64,000 nt of DNA from Vespula vulgaris (GCF_905475345.1 NC_066603.1:4308001-4372000); one strand, 5' to 3'; positions 34,700 to 47,290 are shown, counted from the first letter of the stretch. A program made the numbers and translations. Notes: generated from the letters alone by a model not told the origin.

Positions 34700-36110
34700 A
34701 CAGTTCAAACATAGTCAAACTGATTTGGGACAATTAAGACAATATACTACAGTCTTTTTACATCTTTTCTTGATTCTTGGTATTCAAGAATTTGTTTCTT
34801 CTTTATTAATACAGAACGCACGTCCTTATAATCTCGTCCTGCAGATTTTTACGATCTTGTAAATGGTGAAACATTTTTTTTTCTCCTCATTGTTGATCTA
34901 CCATTTTTCAACTACTGCCATTCTCTAACTAGAAGTTCTCGGAAGTTTCTTATTTTCATTTTTTTGTTTGTTGCTTTTTGGTATATAACATGTGCATTTA
35001 CTATGGAACTTCCTATAAGTAAATGTATTGCAATATCATTTGATGCTTTTCCGTATTGTTGTTGCATATGATACCATCTGGTCGATGCAAAATTTTCTAT
35101 TATTATAAGTTGTTATTACTAAAGGTTTCATTTTTGATAGACGGCCGCGACGAGTGGAGGAATACGAATTTGATATCATAATGGGTGTATGTTTTATTGA
35201 TATATTCTAACATCATGGACATCTCCATTTTAATATCACAATGCAATTATCTTTCAGTGATATCATCTCACCTCTTTTCGATGGGTAAGGCATAATATTT
35301 TGGCATAAATTTCTTTCTGTAACGTACAATTTCGGCAACATGTGTTTTGAAATCCAAAAATTTAAGTGTTAGTTGGTATAAAAATTATCAACAAAGTACG
35401 CCTTTCATTTAATAATTTGTTTGTAGGCTCAATGTAAACATCCTCGGGTTGTTTAATTCCACTGGTATTTCGTCCAGCGAATCATGTATATCGTTCGATC
35501 GAATATAGTTTGAACAATTTTATTTCATATTTATGTGATTTAGTTGGTATGCACTATTTAAATAAGTCTTCCTCTCCGAGGAACCATTACCCAGTTGACT
35601 ATAATATCTGGGCTTGGTAAAAAGATTGTTTTGTAATTGTTTATTAGTAAGTGTACAAAACTTTTCTAAGTTTATTATTATATTCTGTGGCTTCATTGTT
35701 TTCAAAGTACAAATTTATTAATAATAACTCAAATTGATTATGAAATATTATGTTACGTAAAAACGGAAAATTTTAAATGAAGTCCATTGACCAACATTGA
35801 GTTAGTAGCATCTGTATTCAAATCATCAGTCAAATAAATTTTTTCATTTCTTCGGAAATAATGGGTTTTCATCTTTTTATTCGAGTTTGGATGTTGAAAC
35901 GATTTTTGGTTTGCATGTCTGTTCGTTTTCGTGACCAGAAGCCTCATCACTTTTTTCTTCAAAAATAATGAAAGAACTTCATCCGGTGTAATATCGGAAA
36001 GTAATTCTATTAGAAACCCACTTTTTTCGGTGAATGTAAATGATTTTTGTTTACTGGTAAGATCATTCCACTGGATATTATCCATCGAACCAACCAGTGA
36101 TTAGTGACCA
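34700..36110 (-). mobile_element. piggyBac-like transposase relic
   Basis: Reading leftward on the minus strand, an open stretch at 36085-35753 reads NIQWNDLTSKQKSFTFTEKS, then DITPDEVLSLFLKKKVMRLL and VTKTNRHANQ. These match the N-terminal entry of piggyBac transposases ('D.TPLEVF.LFF.DELL..IV.ETNRYA'). Further on are a 'CWFLYQLTLKF'-type stretch corresponding to 'DNFYTS', then PYPSKRGEMISLKDN (~35285), IVILKWRCP (~35240) and 'SIKHTPIM' (~35205). After these come a 'KPLVITTYN' segment (~35120) and an end with basic and Cys-containing scraps near 34720-34850. Stops and frameshifts are frequent. The window contains three such relics; this one keeps the most of the protein. Confidence 0.75.
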
Positions 36111-37000
36111 GTGAATCAACTGTCCAATATTGGTCAATTCCTCCTTTTCTATTATAGCCGATTCTTGTAACATTTTCTCAAGGTCTTCACTTTCATATAT
36201 ATTCTCGTTTCCGAGCTTGAACTTGATAAAATTTGATTTATAACCTTTCTTATAAAACTGATTACTTCTTCATCACTACCCCACTCACTTTCAATTATAT
36301 TTTTTCATTCTCTAACAAATATTTTGAGAGTAAAATAATTACAGATATGCTTGTTAAAAAAAATATGCTTCTCGTTGAATAAAGATTCTGGGTAAATGCC
36401 ATGAGATCTCTCACAGTCCTCTTCCCGAAAAGCTTACCGCTTTTTTCACTTTGTTGTCAGATCCTTCTTTCATTGTATTTTTTTTTATTGAACATTGAAA
36501 ATGTATGCTAATTTTTTGTAAAATTTTGTTACTTTTTTTCTGTTTCTATAATTTACGTTGTTTGTGATATACAAATTGGAATATTACTTTATATTAATTT
36601 GATGCTTTCATTTCCCTCGAATCTTTTCTTGCAATCATTTTCTTGTTATTATTTTTCGATTGCTATGAAACTAATTCCTATTTTCAAAAGAGTTGTCTGA
36701 TAGTAATATATCTTTGTTTTCATACGAGAACTTGCTATACTGTGATAGTTATCTGAACCGTTCTTAGATATTGACTTTCAAACATAATCTCCACTAGCAA
36801 AAGATATTTTCGAAAACAACTCACAATAGCAGACATAATTCAGTAAATATATCTTAGATCGCTATATGTATAAACTTTATTTTCTTCCTTTTAGTTTTTT
36901 CTTCTTTTTTTTTCTTTCGTTAAGTCTTCAAGTAAATAATGCAAGTGTACAATTATATAAATCATATATATTGTATAATATAAATTGTATTTGATGTTCC
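36111..37000. other. AT-rich spacer, possibly the 5' part of the piggyBac-like relic
   Basis: The minus strand near 36190-36250 and 36420-36460 shows scraps (NENIYESEDLEKMLQESAI) that could be the acidic N-terminal region typical of piggyBac transposases. No inverted end was identified. Confidence 0.35.
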
Positions 37001-38569
37001 GTAGGGAGATTGGACGTGGAAATATGTGTGAAGAGAGGGGGGAGGGGGGAGAAGAGGTTTATATAATTTATACAATATTACAGTATGTGTTACGAAGGAA
37101 ACTGACGCAGGAAGATTAGTGGATACGTTTCATTCGTTGTGATTGATCGGCGATGAATGAATATCCGTCTGCGTATCACACTGCATCGATGGAGTCCCTA
37201 AGTGTCGTTGTTAGTGAATCTCTGATTGATTTTCAATTTTATCAATATTTAGAGTTTTTTGATATTAGGACAGGTAGGAATTCTGACACGGTAAATCGTG
37301 ATACGTCAATACACGAGCCAGAGAGGAAACGTTTACTAGACAACTGTGTTATGCAGTAAGTTTCAGCTCTTGGATAGTCGAGATGAGAAGAGTCGTGTAA
37401 AGTAGAATGACATTCTATGCCATTACTCCCACGAGGCATGGCAATATTAAAGTTAAAATTACGTCATAGGTTGTATCACGCAAAATACTTGTATGATTTG
37501 TTTACTACAATCTAGTCACTATTTTTATGTGACATCGTAGATTGTGTCACGCAAAAAAAAATATTTTATTTGACGTATTTACTACAATATAGTGATACAA
37601 TACTTCTTTTTGATCAGTGCAAAACTTTATACGGGAGTGAGATTAATTAATTGAGACACAAGAATGATTCCCGGAACGTAACTTCCCTGAAGAACTTCTC
37701 CTTTTCTTTTGGACCAGTAAGTCCCTTTCCCTAATCGATTGGAAGTGGGTAATCGGAAAGGAAAAATACTTGTTAAGAATGAAGGTGTTTGATCACCACG
37801 CTCAGATAACAATAACTATATAAGTGATAGAAATAAAATACAGATAACAGTAACTAAATCAAATAACTATCACTGTTTCTACATTCACATACACACAAAT
37901 AATATAATTCTCTTTGCTACAAAATTAACGCATTATAAATGTATGATTACGGTTATGATTACAAGAATAATACTGTTAAGCCGGAGTATGAGAGAAATAC
38001 TGTTAACAGGTTAATACTGCATCGCGCACTATTATTTAGACTGATGTATAATAAAATAAAAAAAAAAAAATAATTATTCTAACAGAATTCACGTACATAG
38101 ACTGAGATAAAGACTTTGACAGAATTCGGATATTGAGATAAAGAATTCGAATACAAAGACTGAGACAGAGCCTGTGACATTACTGCACGCGAATTAATTA
38201 ATAGACTAACAAAACGGGGCCGGGGATTGACGCTCTAACTTCCTTATATATTTTATGCACTCCTTGACTATTTATCAAAGTAGGTTATTTTCCACGTGCG
38301 ATGCAACATGCTCTGCACTGGCTATTAAGTGTAAAATAGCTTTACGCTTTATTGTTAGTTTGTACGCGTTTTTGCTGACCTTAGTATCACTAAGTTCAAT
38401 AATAATTCACTATATGGTTATAATAAATTCGTTAAAAGTCTATAATTTACAAGGTATTACTAAATGGAATAAAATTAAATATACACAATTACACGGCAAT
38501 GTGATAGATATCATTTGTCAGTATACTTATCAATATTTATCAGTATTGCCACAGAGGGAAGATGTAAGT
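37001..38569. other. GC-richer repeat-like region of unknown class
   Basis: Less AT-rich than its surroundings. It begins with a purine run 'gagaggggggaggggggagaag' near 37030 and contains TGTTACGAAGGAAACTG at 37086. Two adjacent ~70-bp imperfect repeats lie at about 37460-37600. The ORFs here (37153-37359, 37242-37439, 37627-37812, 38255-38578) have no recognisable domain. Together with the family C block that follows it may be one long LTR-type repeat. Confidence 0.35.
37460..37600. repeat. Two imperfect ~70-bp tandem units
   Basis: Unit 1 'acgtcataggttgtatcacg' ... 'tttactacaatctagtcact'; unit 2 'gacatcgtagattgtgtcacg' (positions ~37532) ... 'tttactacaatatagtgata'. The order and spacing of both sub-blocks are kept. 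Confidence 0.7.
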
Positions 38570-39160
38570 GTGGTATGAAAGACACGATATCGCATCTTTG
38601 ACTTCTAGAGAATCGCTCTAGAGTAAGTAATCGACGAAAAGGCGTAGTCAGATATAGCTAGAAAACATCTTGTCTCTTCTCTTTTTTCGTCTGTAAAGAG
38701 ATCCTTTCATAAAGGGGAAATTTTATTAAATTGTGTACAAGTAGAGTTTCTTGGGATAGGAGTAAGAGCCAGTAATCCTTTCAGATTAACTCCCGAATAT
38801 GAGAAGACCAGAGAAGTTCGTACTCCTCTTCTTTTTTTTTAGCTTCTTCACGTTCTAAACTTAGTTTCCCCTTCTTAAAATCTCATCCTACAGAATAGTA
38901 ATCGTGACATCGTGATTGAGTCTCCCCGTGGTTTCTCGTGAGCATGGCCAGAAACAGCGTGATGACTCGTTACGTTGCTGACGGTGAAGGCAAAACTACA
39001 TAGCTACCTTGCTAGCGAGAATGTTTTATTTTTCTGACCTTATTCATTCGGTAATCGTGACAGTAGAAAATATCTAAATGGATTAAGTTACGTATGTCAG
39101 GTAACATAGGAACTGAAACCTTTCAGATGTCCTTCTTTACAATAAATGTTTTTAGTGGGA
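38570..39160 (+). repeat. Family C LTR-like block, copy 1
   Basis: It shares ordered blocks with 57067-57760: 'gtggtttctcgtgagcatgg' against 'gtggtttcctatgaacgtaa', then 'ggcaaaact', then 'tcattcggtaatcgtgaca' against 'tcatttggtagtcgtgaca'. Last come 'tgtccttctttacaataaatg' against 'tgtcctcctttacaataaatg'. The AATAAA near the end and the lack of coding sequence fit an LTR with a polyadenylation signal. No protein-coding interior was recognised next to either copy. Confidence 0.55.
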
Positions 39161-40179
39161 AAAGTTACAAGAGACGAGTTATATGAGTTTTATTCTTTTT
39201 TTGGATGATACGGATCTATTTCTCGTATTTACCGATGAAATGCTTAATCATGTTAATACGAGTCAATGTTCTAACTTAATTTATCGATTATTCATCTACT
39301 TACGGGACTGAATTCAATTCTGTTACGAACTAAAACAACTATTGGCAATTTAAACATTTCGTTTATTATTAAAATGAAAAAATCATAATGTTTAGATAAA
39401 TACAATGCAAAATCAAAACAATTTAGAATATCAATTTAATAACTTGGAAAATAAGAACATTGCATAAAAATTAGCAATTTCGCGTTATACTTCTTTATTC
39501 AACTACGGGCTTGTAAACAAATTTGTAATTTTTTAGGCTATTCGGTGACGAAAATTGTCCGAATTGTTTTGGATTTCGTATTTTAGGTCAGAGATTTAGA
39601 GAAATTGCTGGATCAAATATGTTTCGATACTTTGGTCTGGGCCTCTTTAGCATTTTCTAATACTGTGTTTTTTGACCGTCACGGTGGGTTTTATTTCTGA
39701 TTTGAGTAGCAATGTTTTTTCTTTAATGAAAAACATAAATAAATTGACTATGCAAAAGTAATGCAAATAATTAATACGATGCAACGATAATGGATGGAAT
39801 TAAATAAGAGTAATTCCAAAAGATAAAACGTGTAAAACAAAAATAAATATGATATGAATGTAAAATTAATGTATGGATGACAAATTTAAGAGAATAAGGG
39901 AAGTTAAAATAACCAAGTAAGGATACAAGATAGTGAGGATAGATTATGATGAAAGTATCTCTATCTCTGTCCGTATTTCCGTATTCGTTAGATTTATTCT
40001 CTTCCTTTTTTCAAGTTTTTTTTTTTTTTTTATAACTGGAACTGCTTAAATATAACGATGAAACTTACATAATAAATTCTTCAAACGTAATTCGTAGGAT
40101 TACATTATAACATGTTAGCAGATAATACATTAAAACTGTTTATCATTCTTGTTTATAATGGTTTACGCTAACAATGAGA
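39161..40179. other. AT-rich spacer
   Basis: No recognisable feature. The patch at 39530-39720 is slightly less AT-rich but gives no known motif. Confidence 0.4.
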
Positions 40180-41820
40180 TCAGGTTTAATTCTTAATCAA
40201 TTTTGATAAACAAAATCTGATTTTAAAGATGAAGGTTTAAATGAGGAAATAATTTTTTCGAATGTTTGAAAAAGTTTTATTTTCTTTGAAAAAAATTGTG
40301 TTAAAAAATGGTATTTTTTGGAAAATAGTTTATACGTAAAAATAAAGTTCCGTATTTATTCGCGAAGAAAAAGTTTTATACAATGAAGCCTTTCAAAATT
40401 TGCGGCAATAGGGAAGTTTCTAGCTTCATTACTGATTTTCATATATACGAAGAGTATGTGTTTTATTTCTGTAAAACAAACGATTGCCTGCTTGTTTGTG
40501 TGCATAAACTGATGATGCGCAGATTTTCTAATCCGTTCCAAATATTTGACGATGTTCATCTAGAGAAGCTGACTCGGACATATTTTAATGAGTTTCGGAC
40601 AGATGATTCTATGGTAAAAATAAGAAAATACATGTTCAGCCGTTTATATTAATGGTTATAAGTTTTTAAGATACTGTTAAATTTTTAAAAAATTTATACT
40701 TCCTTTTATATTTATACATTAGAGATACAGATTTTATAAGCGTGTAGCATATATATAGCAATATGTGTAGTACATTGGCATTTAGATTTGTAATTCAGAA
40801 ATGTGTACGAGACTGAATGATTCCGTCAGTTTCTTTTTTATTAGATCGATGTATATAAGGAACTAATTCACTTTTTTTTTCCTTATTTGACAGTTTAGTT
40901 AAAGACATTACTATCCAATCTCTTATATTTATTTCTGATGACATGCGTTTTGTGGCGATCTGTGGCTAAATATGATACAGTAGAAATACAATTTGATGAT
41001 AAATGTATATGAAGTATATTCATTTTTCGATTATTTCATCAAACATATTAATCAGTGAATATATACTTAATATTATATATTATTTTTATAAAAATCAAAA
41101 CACAAGTTTCTTTCTACTATATCTACGAGGTTTTTCTCCCAGCGTTATTATGATTTCTACTGTAGTAATCCATTTTATATTATTACTATTACTGTAATAT
41201 AATAATATAATAATAAGAACAATAGTAAGAACAAGAAATAGAGGAACATACTTATATGTACACATATGATAACGGTAATTTATAATAATAAAAGAAAAAA
41301 AATGTCATTTCATATGATACGTTTGGGTTGCGTCTGGGTTGCGTTTGTTGTTTTAATTTATATTAAAATAATATAATATATAAGTATTTGCTAGTTATTC
41401 TTGACAAAATATTTGATAAAATCTTGATTTAATAAATCTTGTTTTTTGTTGCATACTTATATACTAGTTATTATATATGTTAAATATATTTATTATTTCC
41501 TATGTATTTTTTACGAAACAAATGTATATTGATGTTACATCTAGCACGGATCACTTTGAGACACACGCCACCATCAAAAAAAGATATAAATATGATAGAC
41601 TGAAAAGTATCAACTTACTAACACTATCTACTTTAACTCATGCTAATCCGATTGTATGCAAACGTAATAACTTAAGAAGCTTAAACACTAATATTATAGA
41701 TATATTATACATAATAGGGACAGTGTTCACCGCTTGAACTTGTAATTCATATTTTGTTTGTATCTGTCACTGAAGTCATGCAAGTTTCGAACGAAAAATG
41801 ATGAACAGTCTTAAATCAAA
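40180..41820 (+). repeat. Repeat family A, copy 3
   Basis: Same block order as the other copies: 'gattttaaagatgaaggttta' near 40212, 'gttttatacaatgaagcc...atttgcggcaatag' near 40373-40410, 'gcgcagattttctaat' near 40519, 'gacagatgattctatggtaaaaataa' near 40598. 'gatacagtagaaatacaatttgatgataaatg' follows near 40972, and the end 'cactgaagtcatgcaagtttcga' with 'gaacagtcttaaat' near 41768-41817. The two ORFs inside (40383-40652, 41477-41737) sit at the same places as those in copy 2 but differ widely in sequence. I read them as repeat DNA. Confidence 0.7.
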
Positions 41821-42640
41821 TATATTAAAATTTATAAGATAGAACATGAGTAATTTCGGATGTCCAATATAAAAAGATAAATGAAATGATATAAAAACCA
41901 ATTAACGGGTTTATTATATTTATAAGATAGTGGATCTAAGCTAGAGTATTTGGAAACAAATGCTTTTATTAAAATAAAAGATATAAACGGATTCTCTATT
42001 GTCTCCCGAAATATACAACTTCCTTTCATTTGTATTTTATCTCGACCCTCGATACTCTATAAACTCAACTACTCTGCTCTACTTTCTACTCTGTTTTTTA
42101 TTCTAATTTAGTCTGTATTAATCTATAAATGATTCCTATATATTACTCTATTTTTTACTCTGATTTACTCTGTACTAATCGGATTTTCTCTTTACTACTC
42201 TGATTTCTCTATACTGATTCTTAATCCTTTATATTGGTTATCATTTCTTTCTGTAGCTCGCTTATCACTTTCTTTTATTTACGTATGTATATCCTTTAGA
42301 ACGTGAGCCTACAAACTGCATTCAGGCAAAGCACGTTCCAAGTCTTAGACGTCGCCTAATCTTTGCACAAACATTTATCTTTATTGCTTATATACTCTTG
42401 CTCACATATCGCTTATATTATTTACACTTTCAGGACTACATTTTTATCTTATATACACTATTTTCAGTACTTTTTCGACATTCACATATCCATCAAACGC
42501 TATACAAAGATAGTTGATGCTAAAACCGGGAAACAATCATATGCTGTAGCGCAAATAGTCGTGTCTTCTGCAGTGCCTTTCTTTGGACAATAATAATTTG
42601 CCCTTTAATGAATCCAGACTTCTGTTTGATCCTTTTTATT
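41821..42640. other. AT-rich region with CT-type low complexity
   Basis: Repeated 'tactctg/ttactct' pieces between 42060 and 42240. No gene recognised. Confidence 0.5.
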
Positions 42641-44262
42641 TCCGAAAATTTGACACCGAAAATTTGTCCGAGATTTGTACCCTGTTAATAGTTGGGAGCA
42701 CAGTAGTCGTGGCTATCTTCTTCTTTTTTGTAATCCCTACAGTGTGGCCGGGTTGATCTCAAGTTACTACAGTACAATACTAATGTTAATACAGTACAAA
42801 TACTAATGTAGGTATGCCGCGGCTTGATCAATCAGAAATATTAGTGCATTCCTATAGAGATCAACATAAAGAGATCATCGACAAAATTAGAGTCGTTAAT
42901 TGTCCGATCACCGATCTTGCTAAACAGATTGCTAAAACAGATAGATGAAACTGTCGTGAGTCCTATCCATCACTCTATAGCATCATCATTTTATACAAAA
43001 ATTCCAAAGATAGCAAATCATAATCGAAGGATATATTGACATCGAGCAAAGCAATATAATCGATTGATACTTCTTCCGGTTAAAAAAGAACTACATGGAG
43101 AATAAATATGTTATCAGAGCGAGCATCCATCGGTATTTCGAAAGGGCCTTTTGCTTGTCATCCATTTTTGTTGTTAATGGCAAAGCAAGGCTTTTATGTA
43201 GGCCTCTACTATAACCAATAATACCATGATCGGCCGAAAGTTACATGGAGCATTCGCTTCTTCCTCCTCAGAACGAAGATAGTCCGTAATACGCGCATGT
43301 CTATTGGCATGTTGCCACATCACAGCAGGATTACTTGTGTGGTAAGAGCCAATGCTACTGATTGAAGTAGTATGCATTAAATTTATCTGGATTAGTGTCA
43401 TCTACAGCAATGTTAGTGCTGCACATATTTCGGATTCGGTGATTAGCTCTCAAGTCCCATTGAGTTGTTCCCCGTCCCTCGTTGACATTGCGGTTCCTTA
43501 ACCGAAGATATCATCATCATCATTATGTCCATGATGTCACGTAGAGGTCAGAGAACATATGTTTGATTAGTTTTTTGTTGATGGGAAACACCTCTCGAAA
43601 ATACAGTATTAGTTTCTGCAGAGTGACCTCTTTGCCGTATGTTTTGGCTTTGTTACAGATTTCTTTAAGCTTATGTGATACGAAAATTCTTGTATTGATC
43701 CATAGAAAGTCAGCAATATTTTCTAGGAACACGTTGTCCAGAATACTTTCCTTCTAAATTAAAAAGAATATCCTAGGCAATTGAGAAGTGAGCCTATTGG
43801 TAATGGTACGGAGAAAGGGTTTGCGTTGAGTATTGCAGATCCCTTTTTTCGGGTAATAGTTTCTGTTACTATCTTTACGATACCGATTGCATTTACGATT
43901 CTTATATCTGCCTTCGACGATATTCTTCTATGGAATCCAAACTACGATCCAGGAGAGCTCGTTGAAGTTCCACATTAATGAAACAGACTCCTGAGATTGT
44001 TAATTCGGTTTCTTTTCATGTCAGGAATGCGGCTTCCTCTTCTGTCTATCAAACATTAGACATCGTTGAGTGTTGCTGACCATTTCCTATGCACTTTTTG
44101 CTGGTAAGGACGACGTCCAATCTTCTTGGCAAAATCCTTACTACATTCTAGAAAGTTGCACGCGAAACGGCTTGGTATAGAAGATGAAGATTTAGGCTGT
44201 TTTATAGTAAGTGCAGCTAGTGAGTCTGTTATTATCATCCGAGGTTTTCTTATAATTAATAT
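42641..44262. other. Less AT-rich, probably transposon-derived region
   Basis: The minus strand contains partly open, protein-like stretches that are broken by stops. SIDYIALLDVNISFDYDLLS followed by EFLYKM near 43065-42990 resembles the RT motif 'FLD...AFD....LLY'. NIADFLWINTRIFVSHKLKE and KEVTLQKLILYFREVFPI come from 43732-43523. The plus strand has an open 65-codon stretch (43781-43978). I cannot assign a family with confidence; a minus-strand LINE is the best guess for 42900-43130. Confidence 0.3.
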
Positions 44263-44266
44263 TTAC

Positions 44267-44620
44267 AGGGTGAACCAATAGCTATTAGCACCTTAAATAT
44301 CTTCGTTATTTGTTATAATATAGAAAAATGTTATATACAAAACTTTTATGGCATGAAAGGAGATATAGTGTAAATATTTTTTGCACGGATTTAAATATTT
44401 TTTGCATGAATGAAGGCGTATGAAAGTTTTCAAGGTTATTTTCATTTTTTTAAATGGGTTCATGTTTTTTTTTTATAGCGTGATAGTGGATTATGAGTAG
44501 AGTACGATTTATGACATAAGGTCATAATAATAGAAATTCAAAATCCGTACAAATTCTTAGTCTTGTAATTATTAACCTTGGATGACCTTGAATGACCTTG
44601 TATTATGTCCTTGTACTCCA
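44267..44620. repeat. DNA-transposon end remnant
   Basis: It starts 'acagggtgaaccaatagct', similar in type to the mariner-like end at 45484 (tacagggtgtaccc). It ends in 'ggatgaccttgaatgacctt', a short-direct-repeat pattern near 44578-44600. No transposase follows, so it is a single end or a short non-autonomous copy. Confidence 0.4.
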
Positions 44621-44640
44621 TTCATAATCCAATCATAAAT

Positions 44641-44682
44641 CGTTGTGTGTGCGTGCGCGCGCGCGCGCGTGTGTGTGTGTAC
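44641..44682. repeat. (GT)n/(CG)n microsatellite
   Basis: gtgtgtgcgtgcgcgcgcgcgcgcgtgtgt... over about 40 bp, a rare GC-dinucleotide run in this AT-rich window. Confidence 0.9.
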
Positions 44683-45483
44683 GCACATATATATTTTTCT
44701 ACTTTGACTACTTCGGCGAGGATCCCTATATGTCTTCAATCTATCAAAAATCGTGGTAAGTCGTAACTATGGACAAGTTTGGACTCGTGACTTTTGGGTT
44801 TAAGGCGCCTATACAATGAAGATAAAATAAATGGTTTGACTATAGCATCAAGTCAGATTTGATTTCTCTTTGTATGTTAGTTTTTATCGCTGAATTTTTT
44901 CAAAGAGATTGCGATCTATCGGAGCATCAACTGGTAACTCGCATCAATCTCCTATTGTAATTAGATTGATCGATACGCATGCGTGAATAATAATGGGAAG
45001 TGCGAATGTCGTGCACCTGACGATAGTACCAGATGATCGTACGCGTCCCTTCAGGAGAAATGTTTGTTGCTCAGCTCATATTCATCTATGCAATCGAAAT
45101 ACGGTTACAATATGTAAAATATCTTTAAAATCGAGTCAAATTTCAATCTACACTTCGGGACAAAAAAATAATACACCTCCAAATTAATATGTTATTTTTC
45201 ATTAAACATTATAAGTTCAATTTTTTTTATACGTATGTTTTTAAAATACCTTCATTGACATATATGAATGAAATAAAATGAAGTTTGATTAACATATCTG
45301 TTTTTATTAAAAAAATTAAAATTATTAGCGAAATGAAAAAAGGATATATCCTTTGAAGTAAATGTTGGATTTACCAAACAGTTCATATCAATTATCTTCC
45401 ATTTTCAATTAGACACAAAATTTAAATGATTTATTCAAATTAAAATAAAAAATATTTAAAAACTTAATTAAATGTATCGATAT

Positions 45484-46922
45484 ACAGGGTGTACCCGAAC
45501 TGGTGATACAACTGGCGAAGATTACAATTCTACATGAAAAAATAAGTCAAATAGGATATAAAATTTTTTCATATGGAGCACCGTTTTCGAGAAAAACGAC
45601 TTTAAAAGTTCACAAGGTACGCAAGCACTCCATAATATCTTCACTCGACAGATTTCGCAGTAGACGATACCTGCACGAATTTATATATTGGAAATATAGC
45701 CAATATCATAACTAATTACTAATTACTCATTTTTGTTGTTCCTGTAGTTGATAATTAATGATACAAAATTAGATAGGATGTTTAAATTTAAATCATTTTT
45801 TCATTCTTATACAAATTGTTGAAAATGTTTCCCATTTTGTCTTATACACAATTGTGTTCTTTGTATTACATTTCTATATACAGCTTTTAATGTATTTTGA
45901 GTCTTCAATTCTTCAAATATTGAAATAATCTTTTTTTTTTAATTATTCAAGACTCGTATTATCTCCGGCATACACAATACTTTTGATGTGATCCCATAAA
46001 TAAAAATTCAGCAACGTTAAATCCAGAAACTGCGGTGGCCAAATCATTTTTCCACCACGATCGATTGCCTGGAAAGAAATAAGGGCCAATAATTTGACCT
46101 TCAACTATACCAGTCCAAGCATTCACATTCCATTTCACTTGGAAATGTATTTCAACAATTATATGGTGATTTCCGATTATCCATATATGCGAATTATGTA
46201 AATTAATTACTCCGTCTGTAATGCCTTCGTTTCATCCCTTCATAAAATTTTCAATAAAAATTATTGATCGTGTACATTTTATTGAAGAATTCAATAACAA
46301 AATGTCGTTCGCGAAATATAATTACGGTTTTGGAGGCCTTGTACCCTAGTAAAGTGATAAGGATACATCTCCTCCTCACACAATACATAAATAATCATTG
46401 TGATACTAACGTTGTGTTGCAAAGAAAGATTTCTTATACTTATTGTCGATTTGTTTCGTGTCTCTTATAAAATATTTTTTTCCATACACCTGGTTCTTTG
46501 TCGAAAGCAATCTCGTTCTACTCTCTGAATTACTCGTCTGTTGGGTTTTTTATGTCGCTTCTGGTAATAATTAATTGCGGTAGAAGCATTACCGTTACAT
46601 GCACTTAATGCAACTATCATGTCGGTATATTCTCTGTTGTCATATTGATAAATTGGCAGAAACTAAGATTTCATACTGATAAAATAATAGGACTGACAAG
46701 CAATAAGTCATGACATTAGCATTGTTTACAAACAAATTCGAGCAGGTATCATCTGCAGCGAAATCCGTCGAGTAGAGACATGATCGAGTGCATGCATATA
46801 TCGTGAACTTTTAAAGTTCTTCTTTTCGAAAACGGTGATCCGTACGAAAAAATTTTATTCCTCATTTTTAACTTTTTTTTTTTTATTAGAATCATAATCT
46901 TCGTGGTTATGCACCCTGTATA
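45484..46922 (-). mobile_element. Tc1/mariner-superfamily element relic with ~220-bp inverted ends
   Basis: The left end 'tacagggtgtacccgaactgg' (45484) and the right end (reverse complement 'tacagggtgcataaccacga', 46922) are inverted and stay similar for ~220 bp. Shared blocks are 'aaaattttttc', 'caccgttttcga', 'actttaaaagttcac', 'ctcgac.gatttcgc' and 'gatacctgc.cgaattt'. The transposase is on the minus strand. YTDMIVALSACNGNASTAIN and 'KKPNRRVIQRVERD' near 46640-46510 match the DUF4817-type helix-turn-helix of insect elements. The C-terminal catalytic stretch PPQFLDLTLLNFYLW (~46040-45995) matches the family wording 'PPRSPDLTPLDFFLW'; its last acidic position (LDFF) is now Asn (LLNFY). The middle is deleted and stops are present. 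Confidence 0.8.
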
Positions 46923-47290
46923 TATATGTGTGTGGTATCAAGAATTTTAGTCGATTTTTAGCTTTGTAAATGAAATATGAATGAGCCAACATGTATAAGT
47001 GTATCGTTTCTTGTATTGGTCCATTTAGGAATTTTCCGAAGCTTTACTTAGTATGAATGAATGTATATGTGCTATGTATATGTACGAGAATGAGACTTGG
47101 ATTCCCGAAAAAAACTACAAGAGGGAAGGTGAATGTGACGATCGAAAGAAGACAGTAATTCTCTTCAATAAATTCTTTATTTTATTAAAATTTCATCAAT
47201 TACTCATTTTTTTCGTATAAACTTTATTTATTCTTCATGTAAAATCATAATTTTCGCATTTGTATCTCTAGTTCAGGTACACCCTGTGTA
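46923..47290. repeat. Extra mariner-type inverted end
   Basis: The reverse complement of 47290-47200 reads 'acacagggtgtacctgaact', then 'gatacaaatgcgaaaattatgattttacatgaa'. It matches the left end at 45484 over ~60 bp more closely than the right end at 46922 does. This suggests a second, truncated or nested copy of the same family. Confidence 0.55.

Noticed and set aside
42641..44262. Possible novel gene cluster in less AT-rich DNA
   Set aside because: The frames are short, broken and on both strands, and one stretch resembles an RT motif. A decayed mobile element explains it better than a gene cluster.
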